Notes under the pieces: generated by a model
The model's input: only the letters and a program-made list of their open reading frames with translations
The model's database searches: none
What the model was told of the DNA's origin: nothing
DNA from: Acidobacteriota bacterium
Lineage (GTDB): Bacteria > Acidobacteriota > Terriglobia > Bryobacterales > Bryobacteraceae
DNA length: 30,461 nt
NCBI GenBank assembly: GCA_023436715.1
Contig: JAEZIJ010000240.1
Coordinates: 1 to 30,461, forward strand
Direction: 5' to 3'
Program-made: the position numbers and the translations under genes
Part shown: piece by piece, positions 13,511 through 22,159 of the stretch
Numbering within the stretch: position 1 is the first letter of the stretch
Layout: each line of letters starts with the position of its first letter

Positions 13511-14917
13511 TCAGACTCCCGCCGGCCGCGAGCGCAGCCGCCACAAATAATATACCGGCACGCCCAATAACACGACGATCAACCCCGGCCACGTGTAATT
13601 CGGCTTGTACAGCAGCAGCAGAACCTCGATCAGCCCGGCAACCACTATATATGCAGCGGGCAGTACGGGGTATCCGAGCGCGCGGTACGGTCTCTCCATT
13701 CCCGGCCGGGTGCGGCGCAGCACGAAGATCCCGGCAATCGTGAGGATATAAAAGAGCAAAACGGCGAATATAACATAGTCGAGCAGATCGCTGTACGTTC
13801 CTGTGAGCGTCAGCAGGCACGCCCAGACGCACTGTAGGGCGAGCGAAACCACGGGCGTGCGGCGCCGCGGACTGAGTTTCGCCGCCGGGCCGAAAAAGAG
13901 CTTGTCCAGCGCCATGGCGTAGTAAACGCGAGCGCCCGCCAGAATCATACCGTTCGCGCACCCGAAAGTCGAGACCATGATGGCGACGGCCATCACCTGC
14001 ACCGCGACCGGCCCGAGAATAACGGATGCCGCGGCGGTAGCCACGCGATCCTCCGGCGCGCTCTGAATGGCGTGAAGCGGCAAAACGCTCAAGTACACGA
14101 AATTGCACGCGAGGTAGATGATCGAAACCGTCCCGACCCCGAGCGCGAGCGCCAGCGGTACGGTCCGGCGCGGGTTGCGGGTCTCGCCCGCGGTGAAGGT
14201 CGCGTTGTTCCACGCGTCGGAAGAAAACAGCGCGCCCACCATCGCCACGCCCACCAGCCGTATGGTGTCGAATCCCCAGCCGGCGTTCCGCCAGAAGTCC
14301 GTGAAGTTGGCCTGGACGGCTTGCGGGTTGCGGCCGAGCAGCAATCCGGCAACAACGAGTCCAACCAGCGCCGCCACCTTCGCGAAGGTGAATGTGTTCT
14401 GGACCACGGCGCCCGTGCGCACGCCGCGCGTGTTGACCCAGGTGAGCAGGATCAGCACCGCGATCGCCAGAAGCTGCTGCGTGTTGAATCCGAACCGGCC
14501 GATGCGGACGAGGTCGTTCTGCGCCGAGATCCACGGGAAGAACACCCCGGTGAATTTCGCGAACGCTACCGCAACGGCCGCGATGGTGCCGGTCTGTATG
14601 ACGAGGAAGAGCGTCCAGCCGTAGAGGAAACCGCTGAGCGGTCCGAAGGCCTCACGGAGATAAACGTACTGCCCGCCCGCCTGCGGCATCGCGGCGGCGA
14701 GTTCGCCATAGCTGAGCGCCGCGGTGATGGTGAGCGCCGCCGTGGCCACCCACACCATGATGAGCAAGCCTGGGGACGCGACCTGTCGCGAGATATCCGC
14801 CGGTACGATAAAGATGCCCGACCCGATCATCGAACCGATAACGATAGTTGTGGCGTCCAGCAGGCCGAGGCTCTTGGCGAGGCCCGGCGGGGTCACACTC
14901 TCACGGCTTGAAGCCAT
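13511..14917 (-). CDS. APC superfamily amino-acid transporter, LAT-like
   Basis: 468-residue, 12-helix APC transporter closer to the LAT/SteT (L-type exchanger) branch: LLDATTIVIGSMIGSGIFIV in TM1, YGELAAAMPQAGGQYVYLRE, and FSSDAWNNATFTAGETRNPR in the TM6 region. It belongs to a different subfamily from its downstream neighbour. The ATG at 14917 (MASSRESVTPPGLAKSL) is chosen because conserved sequence begins about 15 residues later; the frame stays open further upstream, but inside thiE. The first 25 bp overlap the 3' end of thiE, so the genes are co-transcribed. Serine/threonine or branched or aromatic amino acids are typical substrates of this branch; none can be named here. Confidence 0.92.
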   Translation of the reverse strand: MASSRESVTPPGLAKSLGLLDATTIVIGSMIGSGIFIVPADISRQVASPGLLIMVWVATAALTITAALSYGELAAAMPQAGGQYVYLREAFGPLSGFLYGWTLFLVIQTGTIAAVAVAFAKFTGVFFPWISAQNDLVRIGRFGFNTQQLLAIAVLILLTWVNTRGVRTGAVVQNTFTFAKVAALVGLVVAGLLLGRNPQAVQANFTDFWRNAGWGFDTIRLVGVAMVGALFSSDAWNNATFTAGETRNPRRTVPLALALGVGTVSIIYLACNFVYLSVLPLHAIQSAPEDRVATAAASVILGPVAVQVMAVAIMVSTFGCANGMILAGARVYYAMALDKLFFGPAAKLSPRRRTPVVSLALQCVWACLLTLTGTYSDLLDYVIFAVLLFYILTIAGIFVLRRTRPGMERPYRALGYPVLPAAYIVVAGLIEVLLLLYKPNYTWPGLIVVLLGVPVYYLWRLRSRPAGV

Positions 14918-15540
14918 TCTTCCATCCGTGCGCGCACGCTCTGGAACGTGCAGGTTTCGGGCAGAATATCCTGAATCACCACGAGGGAATCGGCGCCGGC
15001 CGCGAGCGCCTCGCGGGCGTTGGTGCGTGTGATTCCGCCGATCGCCACCAGCGGGGTGCGAGTCCACTGCTTTCTGGCTTCGGCAATTCCGGCGAGGCCG
15101 ACCACCGGGTCGGGGTTCTGCTTCGAGCGCGTGGCGAAAACGGGGCCGAACGCGACATAGTCCAGGGGTTCGGAACCGGCGGCGGCCAGCTGTGCGGGGT
15201 TGTGCGTGGAAAATCCGAGCACGCGTTCGGGGCCGATCAGCCGGCGTGCGTCGCAGGGCGGCAGGTCGTTCTGGCCCACGTGAAGGCCGGCGTCGAGGAG
15301 CATCGCGATGTCGGCGCGGTCATCGATGATGAAAAGCGCTCCGGCCTTGCGCGCGAGGGCGGCGACGCACTCGGCCTGTTTGAACACCGGGCGGGAGTAA
15401 TGTCCCTTGTGGCGGAACTGCAGAATGCGCGCGCCGCCCTCCAGCATCGCTTCGGCCGCCGTCACCACGTCGCAACCGCGGCGCAAGAGAGTTTCGGTAT
15501 CCAGGATGGGGTAGAGTATCGGAACCGTTGCCTGTTTCAA
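14893..15540 (-). CDS. thiE: Thiamine phosphate synthase
   Basis: 215-residue TIM-barrel enzyme that joins HMP-PP and the thiazole phosphate to give thiamine monophosphate. Family motifs in order: LYPILD, GARILQFRHKG (pyrophosphate and pyrimidine binding), LFIIDDRADIAMLLDAGLHV, GQNDLP, LGFSTHN, DYVAFGPVFATRSK and VAIGGITRTNA. The start is uncertain: the only plausible one near the conserved N-terminus is a TTG at 15540 (MKQATVPILYPILD). A TATCAT -10-like hexamer lies 11 nt before it, so this may also be a leaderless start. Further upstream the frame is open for 1.5 kb only because it is antisense to the subtilase gene. Two permease genes follow in the same operon; there is no other thiamine gene or visible TPP riboswitch. 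Confidence 0.92.
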   Translation of the reverse strand: MKQATVPILYPILDTETLLRRGCDVVTAAEAMLEGGARILQFRHKGHYSRPVFKQAECVAALARKAGALFIIDDRADIAMLLDAGLHVGQNDLPPCDARRLIGPERVLGFSTHNPAQLAAAGSEPLDYVAFGPVFATRSKQNPDPVVGLAGIAEARKQWTRTPLVAIGGITRTNAREALAAGADSLVVIQDILPETCTFQSVRARMEEWLQAVRV

Positions 15541-15678
15541 TTGTGAAGTCCATGATAGCAGGCGAACCGGAAGGCGGCGCCGCGACCTCGAGGGAGGGGT
15601 TTGGCCTTCCACAGGGCACGCCCACACGTACTCAGGTACACTGTATTCAGAATTCACCAAGCAGAGGGGAACTGGGGC

Positions 15679-18600
15679 ATGCGCCATATCCGTGCGTTTA
15701 CGCTGTTGCTGTTGGCCTCCGGTGCGCTCTTCGCCGGACGGTACGCGGTCGTTCTCTCTGAAACTCCCACGCCGGCCGGGGCGCGGCAGCGCGTGCTCGC
15801 GGCCCAGACCGATGTGCGGAGGCATCTCGCGGCCCGCAGCGTTCACGTGACCGGTTCGGCGCAACGGCTCCTCAACGCGGTGTTCGTCTCGGCGTCGCGT
15901 GACCAGGCGGAGCAGTTGCGGTCCGTGCCAGGCGTGAAAGCCGTGCTGCCGGTCCGCCGCTACCACCTGCTGCTCGATAAAGCGATCCCGCTCCAAAACG
16001 TGCCCGCCGCGTGGAACGTCCTCGGCGGAAAGGATACAGCCGGCGCGGGCGTGAAAATCGCCATAATCGACAGCGGAATCGACCAGACGCATCCGGGCTT
16101 CCAGGCGCCGTCCCTCACGCCGCCCGCGGGTTTTCCGAAATGCAGCGGCGCCGATTGCGCGTTCACCAACAACAAAGTGATCGTCGCCCGCAGCTACATC
16201 CCGCTGCTCGCGGCGGGGACGGGGTCCAACCCAGCCGCCGATTCGCGTCCGGACGATGTCTCTCCCCGCGACCACGTCGGCCACGGCACCGCGCTCGGCA
16301 TGATCGCGGCAGGCGTGACGAACACCGGGCCGCTGGCCACCATCACCGGCGTCGCGCCTGGGGCCTTCCTGGGCAACTACAAGGTGTTCGGATCGCCGGG
16401 CGTGAACGATGCCACAACGGGTGACATCATAGTGCAGGCGCTCGAAGACGCGCTGAACGACGGCATGGACATCGCCGTGCTCGCCCTCGGCGGTTTGGCT
16501 TCGAGCGGAGCGCTCGAAAGCGGCGCTGCGTGCGGCCTCCCGCCGGGCGTGCCGTGCGACGCGGAAGCCCTCGCCATAGAGAACGCGGTCCACTCGGGCC
16601 TGACCGTCGTCGCGGCGGCGGGCAACAGCGGGGACTCGGGCACCACCGTGCCGACGCTGAACACCATTGAGTCCCCGGCCACGGCGCCTTCCGTAATCGC
16701 GGTGGGGGCGAGCACCAACTCGCACTTCTTCACTTCGAGCGTTCGTGTGCAGGGCGTGAACGTACCGCAGAATCTCCAGTTCATCCCGGCGGCGTTTGGC
16801 GATGGCCCGCTGCCGGATGCTCCCCTCGCCGCGCCGCTCAAGGACGTGGCCGCGCTCGACGGCAACGGCCTGGCGTGCTCCGCGCTTCCCTCCGGATCTC
16901 TCACGGGTGCGTTCGCGTTGATCCTGCGTTCGCGGAACGCGTGCTCGTTTGCCGCAAAGGTCCAGAACGCGCAGAATGCCGGTGCGAACGGCGTCATCAT
17001 CATCCAGGAAGACGGCCTTTCGGGCATCGTTCCCCCGGGAGGTCTGCTCGATGCGCAGATCCCGGCGGTCATGATCGGCAACGCGGACGGGCAATCGCTC
17101 AAGTCCTATCTGGACTCCAACCCCAAAGCAACCGCGACGCTCGACCCGACACTGGCCGAGGCGGACAGCACTGACTTCAACCAGATTCCCGATTTTTCCT
17201 CTCGCGGGCCGTCAATCGACCTGCGACTGAAGCCTGAACTCGTGGCCGTGGCGACTAATCTTTACATGGCCGCGCAGAAACTCGATCCGAACGGAGTGAT
17301 GTACAGCCCGACCGGCTACACCGTTGCACAGGGCACGAGTTTCGCGGCGCCGACGGTTGCGGGCGCGGTCGCGCTCGTCAAACAGAAGAACCCGACGTTC
17401 ACTCCGGCGCAGTTGAAATCCGCGATCGTCAACACTGCATCTCAGGACGTCACGGCGAGCGGCGTGGCCGGAGGCGTGCTCTCGTCGGGCAACGGCAAGA
17501 TGAACGGCGGGAACGCGGTTCAGACGTCGATCACCGTGGACCCGTCGGTCGTCTCTTTCGTGGTGCCGAAGCCGGGCTTCCTGAAGCAGGGCGATCCGCC
17601 GCCGCAGCAGAAGATCACGATCCGCTACTCGGGCGCCGGCCAGGCGAACCTGACTCTTTCGGCGGAATCGGTGACCGGCAACACGCCCACGCTCGATAAG
17701 AGCACTCTGGCCCTTGCGGGGTCGTTTTCTACGGACACCGTCACGTTGTCGTTCAATGGAACGGTTCCGCCGCCGGGAATCTACGAGGGCGCCGTCACGA
17801 TTCAGGGTGCGGGCGCGCCGTTCCGCATTCCCTACGTCTACCTCGTGCCGGACGGAGTGCCCTGGGATGTCGTCCCGCTGAGCGGGCTTCAGTTCTCCGC
17901 GACAACGAGCGACGTGATCCCGCAAGGGCTGGCATTCCGGATTATCGATGAGTTCGGAGTGCCGGTCGCCGGAGTGCCCGTGACTTTCGACAAGGCCGGC
18001 GGCGCGGGCGTGATTACACGGTCGGACGCGGTGACCAACGGCGACGGCGTGGCCACCGCGGATATCACGATAGGCCCTTCGCCCGGTAAGGAGGCGTTCA
18101 GTGCCCGCACCACGGACTTCGACATTCCCTTCAGTGTCTCCGTGTACCCGCCGGCTTCAATTTCCGGGGTGGGTAACGCCGCCGGACGAGTGGATGGCGC
18201 GACCGTGGCGCCGGGTGCGTACGTGGCCATCTTCGGCGATAGCCTGAGCGACGCGAGCGGCAGTTCGACGACAGCAAGCCTGCCGCTTTCGCTTGACCTG
18301 GTCAGCGTCAGCTTCGACGTCCCCGAGGCGAACCTGAGCCTGCCGGGGAGGCTCATGTACGTCAGCCCGGGGCAGGTGAACGTGCAGGCGCCGTGGGAAC
18401 TGGCGGGGCAGAGTTCCGTGATCATGAAGGTGAATATCGGCGGAGCGCTCGGGAAGACGTACACGGCGGCGGTTTCGAACTACTCGCCGGCCGTGTACTC
18501 GTCCTCCGATGCTCAGACGGGAAGCACGATCGCGGCGGCCCTGGACGCGAATTCCGCGGCGATCAACTCGCGGAACCCGGCGCGACGCGGGCAGGTGATT

Positions 18601-18873
18601 CAGGTCTACATGAACGGACTGGGCCCGGTGGACAACCAGCCCCCGACCGGCGAACCGGCGGGAACTCAGCCTCTCTCGCGCACCCTCGCGGCCCCGGCCG
18701 TCACCATCGGCGGCAAGCAGGCCGACGTGCAGTTCAGCGGTCTCACGCCCGGGACCGCCGGGCTGAACCAGTTGAACCTCGTCGTGCCCTCGGACGCTCC
18801 GGCGGGAATGCAGCCCCTGGTCGTCTCCATTGGCGGCGTGTCCTCGCTCCCGGTGAATATTCCCGTGCAGTAA
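15679..18873 (+). CDS. Secreted subtilisin-like serine protease (S8) with PA and Solibacter C-terminal domains
   Basis: 1064-residue exported protease. Order of parts: signal peptide (about 1-20, LLLLASGALFAG); I9-like propeptide (about 21-95, RYAVVLSETP...LPVRRYH); S8 catalytic core with Asp131 (IAIIDSGIDQTHPG), His202 (DHVGHGTALG) and Ser554 (QGTSFAAPTVAG); a PA-domain insertion between His and Ser (about 360-490, FALILRSRNACSFAAKV, IPAVMIGNADG); a beta-rich stretch; an Ig-like Big_1-type module (about 735-815, FRIIDEFGVPVAGVPVTFDK); and a C-terminal TIGR03437-type domain (about 828-1064, NAAGRVDG, LMYVSPGQVNVQAPWEL, VYMNGLGPV). The ATG at 15679 is preceded by AGGGGA. It is divergent from thiE. 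Extracellular or surface protein degradation is likely. The C-terminal domain is characteristic of Solibacter relatives and its function is unknown. Confidence 0.95.
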   Translation: MRHIRAFTLLLLASGALFAGRYAVVLSETPTPAGARQRVLAAQTDVRRHLAARSVHVTGSAQRLLNAVFVSASRDQAEQLRSVPGVKAVLPVRRYHLLLDKAIPLQNVPAAWNVLGGKDTAGAGVKIAIIDSGIDQTHPGFQAPSLTPPAGFPKCSGADCAFTNNKVIVARSYIPLLAAGTGSNPAADSRPDDVSPRDHVGHGTALGMIAAGVTNTGPLATITGVAPGAFLGNYKVFGSPGVNDATTGDIIVQALEDALNDGMDIAVLALGGLASSGALESGAACGLPPGVPCDAEALAIENAVHSGLTVVAAAGNSGDSGTTVPTLNTIESPATAPSVIAVGASTNSHFFTSSVRVQGVNVPQNLQFIPAAFGDGPLPDAPLAAPLKDVAALDGNGLACSALPSGSLTGAFALILRSRNACSFAAKVQNAQNAGANGVIIIQEDGLSGIVPPGGLLDAQIPAVMIGNADGQSLKSYLDSNPKATATLDPTLAEADSTDFNQIPDFSSRGPSIDLRLKPELVAVATNLYMAAQKLDPNGVMYSPTGYTVAQGTSFAAPTVAGAVALVKQKNPTFTPAQLKSAIVNTASQDVTASGVAGGVLSSGNGKMNGGNAVQTSITVDPSVVSFVVPKPGFLKQGDPPPQQKITIRYSGAGQANLTLSAESVTGNTPTLDKSTLALAGSFSTDTVTLSFNGTVPPPGIYEGAVTIQGAGAPFRIPYVYLVPDGVPWDVVPLSGLQFSATTSDVIPQGLAFRIIDEFGVPVAGVPVTFDKAGGAGVITRSDAVTNGDGVATADITIGPSPGKEAFSARTTDFDIPFSVSVYPPASISGVGNAAGRVDGATVAPGAYVAIFGDSLSDASGSSTTASLPLSLDLVSVSFDVPEANLSLPGRLMYVSPGQVNVQAPWELAGQSSVIMKVNIGGALGKTYTAAVSNYSPAVYSSSDAQTGSTIAAALDANSAAINSRNPARRGQVIQVYMNGLGPVDNQPPTGEPAGTQPLSRTLAAPAVTIGGKQADVQFSGLTPGTAGLNQLNLVVPSDAPAGMQPLVVSIGGVSSLPVNIPVQ

Positions 18874-18880
18874 CCCGGGC

Positions 18881-18917
18881 GGCCAAAGATTGTCGACCGT
18901 GAGGGAGCGGTTTGGCC
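18881..18917 (+). terminator. Hairpin after the subtilase gene
   Basis: GGCCAAA (18881-18887) pairs with TTTGGCC (18911-18917), enclosing ACCG/CGGT. It starts 8 bp after the stop. The tail GTTTACCGGTTTTC is only partly T-rich, so termination strength is doubtful. Its inner part, CGACCGTGAGGGAGCGG, is another copy of the palindromic sequence type seen at 5641. Confidence 0.5.
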
Positions 18918-18919
18918 GT

Positions 18920-18948
18920 TTACCGGTTTTCTGAAGATTCGCTAATAT
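18920..18948 (+). promoter_or_regulatory. Candidate promoter of the DUF5996 operon
   Basis: TTACCG, 17-bp spacer, TAATAT (18943-18948), about 28 nt before the ATG at 18977, leaving room for the GGAGGGGG ribosome site. The hexamers match consensus only in part. Confidence 0.35.
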
Positions 18949-18976
18949 GGGATCGTCTTGTATCCGGAGGGGGCTC

Positions 18977-19903
18977 ATGAGCAAACCTTTAGCGGCGGAC
19001 GGCAACGCCTGGCCGCCCTTGCCTTTGTCGGAATGGAGAGACACGTGTGAAACCGTTCACATGTGGACTCAAATCGTGGGCAAAGTACGGATGGAACTCA
19101 GCCCGCCGCTGAACCATTGGTGGCATGTTCCGCTGTATGTGACCGCGCGCGGGCTCACCACCTCGACGATTCCTTACGGCTGGCGCGTGTTTCAGGTCGA
19201 TTTCGACTTCATCGATCACGACCTGCGAATCGAAACCAGCAGCGGCAGCACGGAGAGCATGCCGCTGAAGCCGATGGCGGTTGCCGATTTCTACCGTGAA
19301 TTCATGTCCCGGCTGGGGTCGCTCGGCATCGACGCGCACATAAACACGACGCCTAACGAGGTTCCCACCCCGATCCCGTTCACCGAGGACCGCACTCACA
19401 AATCGTACGACCCGGATCAGGTTCACCGGTTCTGGCGCGCGCTGGTTTCGGCCGACACGGTCTTCAAGGAATTCCGCTCGCGCTTCCTCGGCAAGAGCAG
19501 CCCGGTGCAGTTCTACTGGGGCAGCTTCGACCTTGCGGTGACGCGGTTTTCCGGCAGGCTCGCTCCCGCGCGTCCCGGCGCGGATTCGATCACGCGGGAA
19601 GCCTATTCGCACGAGGTATGCAGCGCCGGTTTCTGGCCGGGCAGCGGAGACATTCAGGATGCCGCCTTTTACTCCTACACGGCGCCGCCGCCCGCTGGTC
19701 TGTCCGAAGCGCCCGTCCGGCCTTCTTCCGCGTTCTACCACAAGGGACTCGGCGAGTTTCTGCTGATGTACGACGAGGTTCGCAAGTCGCCGTCCCCGCG
19801 AGAGACGCTGCTGGAATTCCTGCAAAGCACGTACGAGGCAGGTGCGAACCTCGCCGGGTGGGATCGCAAAGCGCTGGAACGGGAAGTGTACAAGACGGCT
19901 TGA
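18977..19903 (+). CDS. DUF5996 family protein
   Basis: 308-residue soluble protein of a conserved family of unknown function (DUF5996). The recognisable core begins PLSEWRDTCETVHMWTQIVG and continues LNHWWHVPLYVTARGLTTS, YGWRVFQVDFDFIDHDLRI; later PVQFYWGSFDLAVTRFSGR and EVCSAGFWPGSGD. No signal peptide or membrane segment is seen. The ATG at 18977 follows a perfect GGAGGGGG ribosome site; an in-frame ATG at 18947 lacks one. It leads an operon with the UBP zinc finger gene (15 bp downstream) and the FMN reductase. The many His, Trp and Asp residues at conserved positions would suit an enzyme, but no catalytic chemistry is established. Confidence 0.85.
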   Translation: MSKPLAADGNAWPPLPLSEWRDTCETVHMWTQIVGKVRMELSPPLNHWWHVPLYVTARGLTTSTIPYGWRVFQVDFDFIDHDLRIETSSGSTESMPLKPMAVADFYREFMSRLGSLGIDAHINTTPNEVPTPIPFTEDRTHKSYDPDQVHRFWRALVSADTVFKEFRSRFLGKSSPVQFYWGSFDLAVTRFSGRLAPARPGADSITREAYSHEVCSAGFWPGSGDIQDAAFYSYTAPPPAGLSEAPVRPSSAFYHKGLGEFLLMYDEVRKSPSPRETLLEFLQSTYEAGANLAGWDRKALEREVYKTA

Positions 19904-19918
19904 GTGACGGAGGCGTCT

Positions 19919-20191
19919 ATGGCATGTAAGCATCTGGACCAGATCCATATCACGACGACCGATAAGCACGTCTGCGAAGAATGTGTGAAGACGGGCGACA
20001 GTTGGGTCCACCTCAGGATGTGCCTTTCCTGCGGGCACACAGGCTGCTGCGATTCGTCGAAGAACAGGCACGCGACGAAGCACTTCAAGGAATCCACGCA
20101 CCCGCTCATTCGCTCGATCGAGCCGGGCGAACGTTGGATGTGGTGCTACGTGGATGAGGTTGTGGCGGGCGAGGTGAAGGAGAAAAAATGA
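19919..20191 (+). CDS. UBP-type zinc finger protein
   Basis: 90-residue protein consisting almost entirely of a ZnF-UBP domain, the fold that binds ubiquitin C-termini in eukaryotic deubiquitinases. Metal-ligand pattern: Cys3/His5, Cys19/Cys22, Cys35/Cys38 (CLSCGHTGCC), Cys43 or 44, His51, His55 and His61 (NRHATKHFKESTHP). The domain ends GERWMWCYVDEVV, as in other bacterial members. Bacteria of this type lack ubiquitin, so the ligand is unknown. The ATG at 19919 follows GGAGG at 7 nt; a GTG at 19904 is the alternative. The stop overlaps the FMN reductase start as ATGA, so the two proteins are probably made together and may act in the same redox process. Confidence 0.9.
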   Translation: MACKHLDQIHITTTDKHVCEECVKTGDSWVHLRMCLSCGHTGCCDSSKNRHATKHFKESTHPLIRSIEPGERWMWCYVDEVVAGEVKEKK

Positions 20192-20805
20192 GCGGCGGTC
20201 CAATACGGATTGTATTGATCAAGGGGAGCGTGCGGCCGGGTAACTACACCAGCATGGCGGCAGCGCTGGTTGCCGATGAGCTGGACAGGAACCCCAGTGT
20301 GTCGGTGGAAGTGGTCGATCCGCGCGAGATGAATCTGCCGCCTCCGGGGCTCGATTCCTCGCCGGATGCCGTGCGGCTCAAGGAACTCGTGTCGCAGTCC
20401 ACCGGGGTGATCTTCGCCACGCCGGAGTATCACGGCACGTTTAGCAGCATTACGAAACTGGTGATCGAGAACCTCGGGTTCCCTTCGGTGCTGAGCGGCA
20501 AGCCGGTGGCGCTGCTGGGAGTGGCGGCGGGCTCGATCGGCGCCATCAAAGCCCTGGAACACCTGCGGAGCGTGCTATCGCACATCGGCGGACTGGTGCT
20601 GCCGCTGCCTATTTCTGTGGCGAATGTACAGAGGGTTTTCGATAAGGAAGGACGATGCCTCGAGCCGCAAGTCGAGAAACTGATCCGCACGGTTCCGCTC
20701 AACCTGCTTAGTTACATCGACCGGCACATCTGCCCGCGTTTGACGCTGGAGCGGATCCTGCGCGAAGGGCTTGCGAAGCTGCCCGAGGATGTGGTGGTGG
20801 GGTAG
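20188..20805 (+). CDS. NADPH-dependent FMN reductase-like flavoprotein
   Basis: 205-residue flavodoxin-like protein of the NADPH-dependent FMN reductase / quinone reductase group. The phosphate-binding loop is GSVRPGNYT after a first strand IRIVLIKG, and the isoalloxazine-contact loop is ATPEYHGTFSSITKLVIENL; GKPVALLGVAAGSIGAIKALEHL forms the next strand and helix, all in family order. Length is normal, with a C-terminal extension of about 25 residues (YIDRHICPRLTLERILREGL). It likely reduces quinones, azo compounds, chromate or free FMN with NAD(P)H; the natural substrate is unknown. It is translationally coupled to the zinc finger gene. A GC-rich hairpin follows at the stop codon. Confidence 0.9.
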   Translation: MSGGPIRIVLIKGSVRPGNYTSMAAALVADELDRNPSVSVEVVDPREMNLPPPGLDSSPDAVRLKELVSQSTGVIFATPEYHGTFSSITKLVIENLGFPSVLSGKPVALLGVAAGSIGAIKALEHLRSVLSHIGGLVLPLPISVANVQRVFDKEGRCLEPQVEKLIRTVPLNLLSYIDRHICPRLTLERILREGLAKLPEDVVVG

Positions 20806-20827
20806 GGCGTGGCTCGTTACCACGCCC
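20805..20827 (+). terminator. Hairpin at the end of the DUF5996 operon
   Basis: Perfect 8-bp stem GGGCGTGG/CCACGCCC with a 7-nt loop, starting at the last base of the stop codon. The tail (CCCTCTCTGCC) is poor in T, so it may protect the mRNA end rather than terminate alone. Confidence 0.45.
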
Positions 20828-20932
20828 CCTCTCTGCCCCCAAGCCACCAGACCAATCCCAGGAGTGCCGGCTGGTAAGTCGCCGTGCGGGGGCCAGCCCG
20901 CCAAGTCGTCCCGAAACCCGGTGACGAAAGTA

Positions 20933-22159
20933 TTACGGGGGCGAAGAGTCGAACGTCACAATTAAACCAAGGATCAGGAGGTGCTGGGTCGGAGTCAAGG
21001 GAACCACGCCCGGCGCCACAAAAGCGCCTCTGAAAAAGCCCCCGTCGGGCCCCCGGGAATCACTATATTGGTGCCCCAGCCACAGAATCGTGTTGGTTTC
21101 TCGATATGCGATGCGGTGTTCGAGCGTGGTCGTGATGGCTTTGACGGTCTGTCTGGCTAAGCTCCAACGGCCATTGCGATCCCAGAAAAACTCAGGACGA
21201 ACGGTTGCACTCCAGCGCTTGTTCAGCGCCCAGTGCACAGGCAACTGGCCAGCCATCATCAGAGCCCGAGGACTTCCAGGGACGTTCACACGTTCCGTCG
21301 AGTAAATATATTCCAGCGCGGCAGTGACTCGATCGCCTTTGTGCTCGGCTATGGTGTCCGAAAGGAAACGCCAGAACGTGAATGCAGTGTTCGACTGATG
21401 GGGCCCTGAAAGCACCGTCTCCTTCAGCGTCACCAGCGGGCTTGCTTTATAAGCGACTTGTCCACCCCAACTCGGAACACTATTCGCATTGGCCAAATGC
21501 CAATATCCATTGATCACAAAAAATGTACCGGTTACCTTTGCACTGAAAGGGTAACTCGCGTTCACGCCCATCATGAAGTACGGTGTGAAGTCGGCTCCCC
21601 ACGATCTCGTATACAAGAAGTTATTCTTGCCGTACAGCGAATCGTACCCAATCAGGCTGCTGAAGATTCCACCCTGAAGGGTGAGCCCCTTGCCGACAGG
21701 TGCAAGATAGGACACATTTGTCGGGCCGAGGTGGCGCAGCCATTGGGAACCGGGGAACTTGGGAGCCGTCGCGGAAAACCCAAACATCTCGGTATCCCTG
21801 CCTGCTTGGACCGTGATCTCCGTGCCCCACCGCGACAGCGCGGAGGGCTGCTTTTTGAGGTACGCTGCCGCCAAATTGAGATCCAGTTCATTCACGCGCC
21901 ATGCGGTGCCCCGACTACGGAAGGTGTGGTTTGCCGGGTGATTGAAGTCGAACAGATAGCCCAGGTCAACAAAGGCGCCGTACTGCCAAGGAGACTGCGA
22001 TTGCCCGCTCGCTGATTGTTGTTCCGGCTCCCGAGGCGTGGCGATATTGGATACTGAAAACACCGCGAAAGCGAACAGAAATTGAATCGCCGCGATTCGA
22101 CCGGTTCTGCTTGTACCGCGCGTACCCGGTCTCTTTGAACAGGTCGGTTTAGTTCTCAT
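20933..22159 (-). CDS. Outer-membrane beta-barrel protein, OmpL-like porin
   Basis: 408-residue protein with a signal region at about 20-42 (RIAAIQFLFAFAVFSVSNIA) and alternating strands over the whole length: FVDLGYLFDFNHPANHTF, WRVNELDLNLAAAYLKK, TPYFMMGVNASYPFSAKVTG, VTAALEYIYSTERVNV, KRWSATVRPEFFWDRNGRWS. The last strand is HLLILGLIVTFDS. This fits the putative beta-barrel porin-2 (OmpL-like) family and a place in the outer membrane. The ATG at 22159 gives a long basic N-region; a start at or after residue 15 cannot be excluded. Parts of the gene (for example 21480-21540) are visibly AT-richer than its neighbours, and codon use is different, so transfer is possible. Confidence 0.8.
   Translation of the reverse strand: MRTKPTCSKRPGTRGTSRTGRIAAIQFLFAFAVFSVSNIATPREPEQQSASGQSQSPWQYGAFVDLGYLFDFNHPANHTFRSRGTAWRVNELDLNLAAAYLKKQPSALSRWGTEITVQAGRDTEMFGFSATAPKFPGSQWLRHLGPTNVSYLAPVGKGLTLQGGIFSSLIGYDSLYGKNNFLYTRSWGADFTPYFMMGVNASYPFSAKVTGTFFVINGYWHLANANSVPSWGGQVAYKASPLVTLKETVLSGPHQSNTAFTFWRFLSDTIAEHKGDRVTAALEYIYSTERVNVPGSPRALMMAGQLPVHWALNKRWSATVRPEFFWDRNGRWSLARQTVKAITTTLEHRIAYRETNTILWLGHQYSDSRGPDGGFFRGAFVAPGVVPLTPTQHLLILGLIVTFDSSPP

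Noticed and set aside
14893..17094. Very long minus-strand open frame of 733 codons that includes thiE
   Set aside because: Only the last 215 codons carry thiE motifs. The rest is antisense to the subtilase, Arg/Gly-rich and without family signals, a common result of high GC.
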